From: Acidobacteriota bacterium
Lineage (GTDB): Bacteria; Acidobacteriota; Vicinamibacteria; Vicinamibacterales; 2-12-FULL-66-21
Reading direction: 5' to 3'
Length of the DNA stretch: 13,093 nucleotides
Assembly: GCA_013362195.1 (NCBI GenBank)
Contig: JABFWM010000198.1
Coordinates: forward strand, 1-13,093
The position numbers were made by a program, and so were the translations under genes. Under the pieces are notes generated by a model that was not told the DNA's origin, did not search any database, and was given only the letters and a program-made list of their open reading frames with translations. Shown here piece after piece: positions 5,825 to 11,742 of this stretch; position 1 is the first letter of the stretch; each line of letters begins with the position of its first letter.

Positions 5825-7768
5825 GTGCTCCCGACGCTTCTGCTCATCGCCGCGCTCCTGCTGCAGGGGGCCGAGCCCGGCCGCAGCACCTACGAGAGCT
5901 ACTGCGTGCGCTGCCACGGCGCCGACGGGCGCGGCGGCGAGATGGGGCCGGCGATTGCGCCGCGCCTGCCCGCGCAGAACGACCAGCAGCTGGCCGCGTT
6001 CATTCGCAGCGGACGTCCCGAGCGGGGCATGCCGCCAAGCCCGGTCGGCGACGCCGGAATGGCCGCGTTGATCAAGTACCTGCGGACGATTGAGCGCCGC
6101 GAGGATCCGAAACCGCTGCCGCGCGTCACCCTGAACACGACCGCGGGTGTGCGGATCGACGGACACGTGCTCGCCGAAGGGCTCGACGATCTGCAGGTGC
6201 GCACCGACGACGGCCGGGTGCGGCTGCTGCGCCGCGCCGGCGAGAGCGTCCGCGAGGTGACCTCCACCGCCGACTGGCCGACCTACAACGGCGATCCGCG
6301 AGGCAACCGCTACACGACGGCCACCGAGATCGACGCGTCCACGGTCTCGCGCCTCGGCATGACGTGGATGTTCACGGTGCCGGGCGCGGGGGTCCTGCAG
6401 GTCACGCCCGTCGTGGTCGGCGGCATCATGTACGTGGCCTCGATCAACGAGTGCTTCGCCCTCGATGCGGGCAGCGGACGTCAGATCTGGCGCTATCAAC
6501 GTCAGCGCACCAAGGACATGTCGATCGGCGGCAGCGCGAATCGCGGCGTCGCCGTGGCCGGCGATCGCGTGTTCATGCAGACCGACAACGCGCACCTCAT
6601 CGCGCTCGATCGCTTTACCGGGGCGCTGCTGTGGGACACCGAGCTGGCCGACTGGCGAAAGAACTACTCCTCGTCGTCGGCGCCGCTGCCGGCCGGCACG
6701 CTGATCATCTCCGGCGTCGCCGGCGGCGAGCATGGCGCGAACGGCTTCGTGGCGGCGCACGATCAGGCGACGGGCAAGGAAGTCTGGCGCTTCTGGACGG
6801 TGCCGAAGCGGGGCGAGCCCGGGTCCGAAACCTGGCAGGGCAAGGACATCGATCATGGCGGCGCGCCGACCTGGTTCACCGGCAGCTACGATCCGGACCT
6901 CGACACCATCTACTGGCCCACCGGCAATCCCAGCAAGGAGTACAACGGCGACGATCGGCAGGGGGACAACCTCTACACCGACAGCATCCTCGCCCTCGAT
7001 CGCGCGACCGGACGCTTGCAGTGGTACTACCAGTTCACGCCGCACGATCTGTGGGACTGGGACGCGACGGAAACGTCGGTGCTGGTCGACGCGGAGTGGC
7101 AGGGACAGCGCCGACCGCTGCTGCTGCACGCCAATCGCAACGGGTTCTTCTACGTGTTCGATCGGCGCGACGGCACGCGCCTGCTGACCACACCGTTCGT
7201 GACGCGGCTCACCTGGGCGAGCGGGGTCGGCGCCGACGGCCGTCCCGTCAGGCTCCCGAACCAGCAGCCGACGAAAGAGGGCACCACGGTCTGTCCCTCG
7301 CAGGACGGCGCGACGAACTGGTACTCACCGTCGTTCGATCCGTCGAGCGGGCTGTACTTCGTGCAGACCTTCGAAAAGTGCAGCGTCTACGTGAAGAGCG
7401 ACGGCGGCGACTGGCAGTCGGGGAAATCGTACCTGGGCGGCTCGCAGCGCACCGCGGACGATCCGGTCCCGCAGCGCGTGCTCAAGGCGATCGACATTCG
7501 CACCGGCGGCATTCGCTGGGCGCTTCCGCAGCCGGGGCCCGCGCATTCGTGGGGCGGGACGCTCGCCACCGCCACCGGCCTGGTATTCGCGGGCGCGGAA
7601 GACGGGTCGCTGATTGCGGTCGACGGGGCCACCGGGACGCTGCGCTGGCGCTTTCCGACGAACCAGAACTGGAAGGCGTCGCCGATGACCTATACGTTCG
7701 ATGGCCACCAGTTCATCGCGGTCGCGGCGGGCCCGACCATCGTCGCGTTCTCACTGCGGGATCGCTGA
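5825..7768 (+). CDS. Periplasmic cytochrome c-PQQ dehydrogenase fusion (quinoprotein)
   Basis: 647 residues. PQQ dehydrogenases oxidise alcohols or aldoses in the periplasm and pass electrons to a cytochrome. The start is GTG 5825, six bases after the preceding stop, with GGAAGGA in the end of that gene. Residues 1-16 are a short hydrophobic signal. A class I cytochrome c domain follows: heme motif C27-V-R-C30-H31 and probable axial M69 (RGMPP). About 95-147 is a small beta-rich linker. The PQQ beta-propeller covers 148-647 with typical segments NGDPRGNRY (155-163), INECFALDAG (207-216), SANRGVAV (237-244), EHGANGFVAAHD (302-313), PGSETW (332-337), DNLYTDSILALD (381-392), PHDLWDWDATE (406-416) and NRNGFFYVFDR (437-447). 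The vicinal Cys-Cys pair of many alcohol dehydrogenases is replaced (SIGGSANRG). The N-terminal cytochrome position differs from classic quinohemoprotein alcohol dehydrogenases, where it is C-terminal. The substrate is unknown; context suggests a sugar. It is the last gene of the operon and faces the next gene. Confidence 0.93.
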   Translation: MLPTLLLIAALLLQGAEPGRSTYESYCVRCHGADGRGGEMGPAIAPRLPAQNDQQLAAFIRSGRPERGMPPSPVGDAGMAALIKYLRTIERREDPKPLPRVTLNTTAGVRIDGHVLAEGLDDLQVRTDDGRVRLLRRAGESVREVTSTADWPTYNGDPRGNRYTTATEIDASTVSRLGMTWMFTVPGAGVLQVTPVVVGGIMYVASINECFALDAGSGRQIWRYQRQRTKDMSIGGSANRGVAVAGDRVFMQTDNAHLIALDRFTGALLWDTELADWRKNYSSSSAPLPAGTLIISGVAGGEHGANGFVAAHDQATGKEVWRFWTVPKRGEPGSETWQGKDIDHGGAPTWFTGSYDPDLDTIYWPTGNPSKEYNGDDRQGDNLYTDSILALDRATGRLQWYYQFTPHDLWDWDATETSVLVDAEWQGQRRPLLLHANRNGFFYVFDRRDGTRLLTTPFVTRLTWASGVGADGRPVRLPNQQPTKEGTTVCPSQDGATNWYSPSFDPSSGLYFVQTFEKCSVYVKSDGGDWQSGKSYLGGSQRTADDPVPQRVLKAIDIRTGGIRWALPQPGPAHSWGGTLATATGLVFAGAEDGSLIAVDGATGTLRWRFPTNQNWKASPMTYTFDGHQFIAVAAGPTIVAFSLRDR

Positions 7769-7772
7769 GCGC

Positions 7773-7788
7773 CGGGTCTGAGGGCCCG
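7773..7788. repeat. Degenerate copy of the CGGGTCT palindrome
   Basis: CGGGTCTGAGGGCCCG forms a 6-bp stem including one T-G pair, with a TGAG loop, five bases after the stop at 7766-7768. It resembles the palindromes of the left-edge array. It sits in the 69-bp gap between two convergent genes and could act as a 3' mRNA stabiliser. There is no T-tract. Confidence 0.5.
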
Positions 7789-7837
7789 TCGATTGCCGCC
7801 GCCGTCAGCTCACGGGACTGCTGGATCCGCCACGCGA

Positions 7838-9043
7838 TCAGCTGTCGATCTTTTCCGAGGCCGCGTTCCATCGCACGAGATGGCCGGCGCGCATCGCGGC
7901 GTTGGCGATATGGGACGTGCGCGCGGCCTGGTGGGCGACGCGGATGTGTGCGTTCGGCAACTTGCGGGTGCGGATGCAATCGAGCCAGTTCTGCAGGTGG
8001 GTCAGCGTCCCGTCGCCGCTCGAGCGCACGTAGATGTCCGGCTCCGGCGCGAGCGTGCCGCTCGCATACGCCGCATCGTCGCGATAGAAGGCCAGCCGCG
8101 TGCGGTCGACCTTCAGCGTGCCGCGATCGCCCCGGAACTCGAGTCCGCCATCATCGACGCGGCTGACGTAAGTACCGAGATACGCCGTCAGGAAATTTCT
8201 GGGGAACTCCAGCGTCGCGTCGACGGTGTCGGGCGCTTCCCACACCTTGATGTTGTAGTTGCGTCCGGTCGCCGCCGCGGTCAAGGGCGCGTCGACGTCC
8301 ATGTACCAGTGCACGACGTCGATCCAGTGCGTCATCAGATCGGTGAGGCAGCCGCCGCCGTAGTCCCAGAAGTGCCGCCAGTTGTAGAAGCGTTCCGGCT
8401 GGAACGGGTGTTCGGGCGCGGCGCCCAGCCAGCGCTTCCAATCGAGCTGTTCGAGCGTGACCGGCGGGTAATTGCCTGGCGTGGCGTGCTGATACCAGTA
8501 GGTGTGCACGAACGTGATCTGCCCGAGCCGGCCTGAATCGATGATCTGCTTGCCGAGGATCCAGTGGTCCCAGCTTCGCTGCTGGGTGCCGGTCTGGACG
8601 ATCTGCTTCGAGGCCTCGATCGCCTTCACCATCTCGGCGCCCTCGGCGATGCTGTGCGACACCGGCTTTTCGACGTAGACGTCCTTGCCGGCCGCGACCG
8701 CGTCGAGCGTCATGGTCTTGTGCCAGTGATCGGGCGCGCCGATCACGACCGCGTCGATCTGCCGATCGTCGAGAATCCGCCGGTAGTCGTTGACCTTCGC
8801 GGCGCCGGCGCCGGCGATCTCCGCCGCCTGCAGCAGGCGCGGCTCGTAGACGTCGCAGACCGCGACCATCTCGTTGCCCGGGAGCCGCTTCAGATGATTC
8901 ATCAAGCCGCGGGCGCGGCCGCCGGTGCCGATCACGCCGACGCGAACCCTCTCGTTGGCGCCTTGCGCGGTTGACGCCGCCAGCCGAACGCCGACGGCCA
9001 TGCCGGTCGCTGCGGTCAGAAACGCGCGTCGCGTGTAGGACAT
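7838..9043 (-). CDS. Tat-exported Gfo/Idh/MocA family oxidoreductase
   Basis: 401 residues, NAD(P)-dependent sugar oxidoreductase family. ATG 9043 has AGGAGG five bases upstream. Residues 4-12 (TRRAFLTAA) begin a Tat leader ending near STAQG, as in Tat-exported glucose-fructose oxidoreductase, which keeps a tightly bound NADP in the periplasm. The Rossmann motif GVIGTGGRARG is at 36-46, D64 (AVCDVYEP) follows the second strand, and the catalytic-site motif VEKPVSHS (124-131) contains K126. The C-terminal domain carries GGGCLTDLMTHWIDVVHW (229-246), with D235 and H239 as probable catalytic-site residues, and a GDRGTLKVD strand (305-313). The reaction is likely oxidation or oxidoreduction of a sugar or sugar derivative; family members include 3-keto-glycoside formers. 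It converges on the PQQ operon and lies 90 bp downstream of the membrane protein gene, so it could be read from either its own promoter or that unit. Confidence 0.92.
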   Translation of the reverse strand: MSYTRRAFLTAATGMAVGVRLAASTAQGANERVRVGVIGTGGRARGLMNHLKRLPGNEMVAVCDVYEPRLLQAAEIAGAGAAKVNDYRRILDDRQIDAVVIGAPDHWHKTMTLDAVAAGKDVYVEKPVSHSIAEGAEMVKAIEASKQIVQTGTQQRSWDHWILGKQIIDSGRLGQITFVHTYWYQHATPGNYPPVTLEQLDWKRWLGAAPEHPFQPERFYNWRHFWDYGGGCLTDLMTHWIDVVHWYMDVDAPLTAAATGRNYNIKVWEAPDTVDATLEFPRNFLTAYLGTYVSRVDDGGLEFRGDRGTLKVDRTRLAFYRDDAAYASGTLAPEPDIYVRSSGDGTLTHLQNWLDCIRTRKLPNAHIRVAHQAARTSHIANAAMRAGHLVRWNAASEKIDS

Positions 9044-9093
9044 CGAGGCCTCCTGTCGGCGGGCATGGTATCACCACCGAACGATCCGCCGCG

Positions 9094-9122
9094 CATGGAC
9101 ACGGGTGCACACGGATACGCGG
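9094..9122. repeat. Degenerate ACACGG-type intergenic repeat
   Basis: ACACGG occurs twice, 10 bp apart (9099-9104 and 9109-9114), within GGACACGGGTGCACACGGAT. It resembles the CACGGATGAACACGG-type dispersed repeats I recall from Acidobacteria and Verrucomicrobia. It occupies much of the 90-bp gap between two minus-strand genes. Nothing else is visible there apart from the ribosome binding site of the next gene. Confidence 0.4.
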
Positions 9123-9133
9123 CCTCGCGCCAC

Positions 9134-11254
9134 TCACGCGAGCCTGCGAGTCGCGCCGGTCCTCAGAAAATCCATCGTGACCGCTCCCGCCAGCAGGGCG
9201 ATGAGGGCGAGGGCGCACAAGCCGCGATACCGCGGATACTCGAGACGGATCGTGTAGCTGCCGCTCTCGGGCGCGTGGAACGCGAGTTGGCCGTGGTCGG
9301 CGTAGAGCGCCACTTCGCGTGTGCCCCGGTACGCGCGCCACGCGGGATAGTAGTTCGCGCGAACGACAACGGCGTCGCCGGCGCGCACGCCGGCGAGATC
9401 GACGTCGGCGCCGAGCAGATCGAGATTGGTCAGACGTGCGGCTCCGCTTGCGGCGACCGCCGACGCGCCGTCACCGTCGGGCAGCTCGAAGTGGGACCAG
9501 AGACCGCCGCGCCAGCGCTCGACGAATCGTCCGCTGTGCGAGAGGTAGTCGCGCGCGCTGTCGGTCCACACGAAGAGGTGCCGGACGCCCCAGCGGCGCA
9601 TCTCGGCGGCAAAGGCCTCGACCGGCGTCTCGGCGATCGGCAGTCCTTCGAACGTGCCCGCCCCGACGACCTGGCCGCGGAACACGTTCCAGACCCAGCC
9701 GTCGATCATCTGGCTGTAGAAGCGCTGCCCCGCGAGCCGCGGCAGCAGCCCCTCGAAGTGCACGTCGAAGGGGGTCGTCGGGCTGCGGCGTCGCGGATCG
9801 CGATCCATGTCGCGATGCGGGCTGATCTCGACGAGCACCATGTTGCCGTCGCTGGCCGCGATCCGATCCATCAGCGGCCGATCGAACGCGCGCAGATCGG
9901 GCACGTGACGGATCGGCGCCAGCGACGTCTGCACGTAGAGCGCCATTACCGCCACGAGCGCGCAGGCGAGCCGGCGGGTGCCCGCGAAGTTCAGCACGAA
10001 CCCGGCGAGCGCCGGCGCCGTCAGCAGCGGCAGCATGTGCTGCAGGCGATCGAACACGGCGCCGGCTTCCGAGGTGTTCACGCGGAGCAGCGCCTGCGCG
10101 AGCACGGCGCCGGTTGCGTAATAGCCGGCGCGCGATCGCGGCGCCGCCAGCGCGGCGACGATGAGCGCCGGCAGCCACACGTTCGCGAGACTGCGGTAGT
10201 CGTTGAACCAGCGGTTGGGGAGGACCAGGATCTCGACGTTGTAGTAGATCGTCCGCCCCACCAGGCCCCAGTCGACCGGCGCGTGCGGATCGTAGACGGT
10301 ATTGTTGAAGCTGACGTACTCGCGATAGCGGAGCGACTCCCAGTGCACCGGGAGCGCCGCGACCACCGCGAACAGGACGGCGGCCGCGAGGCGCCATGCC
10401 GCGCGGCGATCGCGGAAGTACGCCGCTTCGAGCGCAAGCAGGATGACGGCGTAAACGAAGAACGCCGTGTGCGTGTACAGGCCGAGCGTCAGCCCGAGCA
10501 GCAGCACGGGCCCGCCCCATCGTCGTCCCAGCCGCGCGGCGCGGCTGCCGACGAGCGCCACCCCGGCACAGAAGACGCCGACCAGGGAATTGGTGTCGCC
10601 GCTCGACCCGAGCGGACCGAAGTAGCCGGAGGCGAAGAACGCCGCGAGTCCCGCCGCCAGCAGCGCCGCCTCGCGACCGTCGTCCTTCAGGTCCCACCAC
10701 ACGAACAGCGGCACCGCGAGGAACAGCACCGCATGCAGCACGTGATAGCCGACGGCCTCGCCGAAGAGTGTCATCGGCACGAACGCGAGCACCGCGAAGT
10801 TCTGTGCGATGTCCGTCGAAGTCGGATAGCCGCCGAGAAACCACCAGTTCCAGCCAACCACGACGCCGCGGCGCAGCAGCGCCGTGCCGGTGACCGCGTG
10901 CTGGAAGAGCGGCGTCCAGTCGTCCTTGAAGGGAATCTGGTGCCACGTGGACAGCGGCAGGCGCGAGAGCAGCGAGGTGACGAGCACCACGGCGCCCGCG
11001 GCGAGCGTGGTCCACGCGGCCGCGCGACCGATGCGAACCGGCCGGCCGACCTGGCGGCGCGTCAGGATGGTGAGCGCCGTCGCGGCGACGAGCGCCGCGA
11101 GGTAATACGGCTTGCGCGCGCCGTGCAGCGCGCCCGGCATCGCCGCCCACCGGGCGGTCGTCAGGAAGTTCACCCACGCGAGTCCGAGCGCCAGCGCGAC
11201 GGCCGCGAGCGGCGCCCACCGCGGCATCTTCCAGCCGGCGATCGCTCGTCTCAT
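9134..11254 (-). CDS. Polytopic membrane protein, GT-C / YfhO-like glycosyltransferase family (putative)
   Basis: 706 residues. About ten or more hydrophobic segments occupy 12-445 (for example 14-32, 50-64, 80-97, 150-186, 196-212, 222-236, 246-275, 288-301, 358-371, 408-445). A soluble, probably periplasmic region (446-677) follows, then a last membrane segment (679-697). The first large loop carries KDDW (110-113), the acidic pair typical of lipid-sugar-using GT-C enzymes, and GWNWWFLGGYPTSTD (134-148), like 6-PTPS-related/YfhO membrane proteins. Near the C-terminus YYPAWRAYRG (635-644) and a beta-rich SGSYTIRLEYPRYRG stretch match YfhO-type ends. Likely role: transfer of a lipid-linked sugar to a surface polymer or protein; acceptor unknown. 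The ATG at 11254 lacks a clear ribosome binding site. ATG 11227 is an alternative with GGAAG placed too close. A palindrome lies directly before the start. Confidence 0.8.
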   Translation of the reverse strand: MRRAIAGWKMPRWAPLAAVALALGLAWVNFLTTARWAAMPGALHGARKPYYLAALVAATALTILTRRQVGRPVRIGRAAAWTTLAAGAVVLVTSLLSRLPLSTWHQIPFKDDWTPLFQHAVTGTALLRRGVVVGWNWWFLGGYPTSTDIAQNFAVLAFVPMTLFGEAVGYHVLHAVLFLAVPLFVWWDLKDDGREAALLAAGLAAFFASGYFGPLGSSGDTNSLVGVFCAGVALVGSRAARLGRRWGGPVLLLGLTLGLYTHTAFFVYAVILLALEAAYFRDRRAAWRLAAAVLFAVVAALPVHWESLRYREYVSFNNTVYDPHAPVDWGLVGRTIYYNVEILVLPNRWFNDYRSLANVWLPALIVAALAAPRSRAGYYATGAVLAQALLRVNTSEAGAVFDRLQHMLPLLTAPALAGFVLNFAGTRRLACALVAVMALYVQTSLAPIRHVPDLRAFDRPLMDRIAASDGNMVLVEISPHRDMDRDPRRRSPTTPFDVHFEGLLPRLAGQRFYSQMIDGWVWNVFRGQVVGAGTFEGLPIAETPVEAFAAEMRRWGVRHLFVWTDSARDYLSHSGRFVERWRGGLWSHFELPDGDGASAVAASGAARLTNLDLLGADVDLAGVRAGDAVVVRANYYPAWRAYRGTREVALYADHGQLAFHAPESGSYTIRLEYPRYRGLCALALIALLAGAVTMDFLRTGATRRLA

Positions 11255-11255
11255 C

Positions 11256-11283
11256 GTGCCCGGGTGTGAAGACCCGGCCTACA
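11256..11283. repeat. Copy of the CGGGTCTTCA palindrome at a gene junction
   Basis: CCGGGTGTGAAGACCCGG (6-bp stem, GTGAAG loop) followed by CCTACAC. Read on the minus strand it gives TGTAGGCCGGGTCTTCA, matching the TAGGCCGGGTCTTTA unit of the left-edge array. It fills nearly all of the 31-bp gap between the zinc-ribbon stop and the membrane-protein start, so it lies in the position of the latter's ribosome binding site. Confidence 0.7.
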
Positions 11284-11285
11284 CG

Positions 11286-11693
11286 CTATTTCCACCCTTG
11301 TGATTTGCGGGTGAACCGCGCCGACAGCGATGGCTTCGCCGGAGGCGGCGCCTGGTCGTCGTCGGAGGCCGCGGCGATTTCCCGTTCGAGATCCTCGTCG
11401 TTGGGCAGGCCGGCGAGCTGGTCGACGAACATCAGCGAATGCTGCGACGGAATCTCGAACTTCTTTCCGCAGGCCTTGCACGTGACCTCGTCGTCGAGGC
11501 GGAGCAGGTAATCGCGCAGCTTCGAGAACTTCAACCGATCGTTCTCGTCGGCGCCGGCGGGCAGACGGTCTTTCTTCGCGCGCCGCACCCAGCGGATGTT
11601 GTAGTCGTTGGTCCGGCGGCATTTCGGGCACTGATAGCGGCCCGGCCGGTTCTCGGTCTTTTCGGTGAAGAACGCGCGCTCGTCGAGGGCCAT
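11286..11693 (-). CDS. Small two-CxxC zinc-ribbon-like protein of unknown function
   Basis: 135 residues. I do not recognise a named family. CPKC (C22, C25) and CKAC (C72, C75) would together bind one zinc, with a charged 46-residue insert between them (basic WVRRAKKDRL, then FSKLRDYLLRLDDEV). After the ribbon come FVDQLAGLPNDEDLEREI, an acidic DDD stretch, and a Pro/Ser/Arg-rich tail. No signal or membrane segment is present, so it should be cytoplasmic. The ATG at 11693 is preferred because upstream in-frame starts would run into the preceding gene; its GAAGG is very close, so the start is moderately certain. It lies 49 bp after the BACON gene and 31 bp before the membrane protein gene, all on one strand. 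Possible roles are binding nucleic acid or another protein. Confidence 0.75.
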   Translation of the reverse strand: MALDERAFFTEKTENRPGRYQCPKCRRTNDYNIRWVRRAKKDRLPAGADENDRLKFSKLRDYLLRLDDEVTCKACGKKFEIPSQHSLMFVDQLAGLPNDEDLEREIAAASDDDQAPPPAKPSLSARFTRKSQGWK

Positions 11694-11742
11694 GCCTTCA
11701 TCATAGCGCCGACGCGGGTGGAAGGATCGGATCAGGTCCGCA

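Noticed and set aside
7769..7837. Intrinsic terminator between the convergent genes
   Set aside because: A weak hairpin is present at 7773-7788, but there is no T-tract on either strand.
9065..11269. 734-codon plus-strand open frame, longer than the membrane protein opposite it
   Set aside because: The product is a charged Arg/His/Glu/Gln-rich string with no domains, while the opposite strand gives coherent membrane segments and GT-C/YfhO-like motifs.
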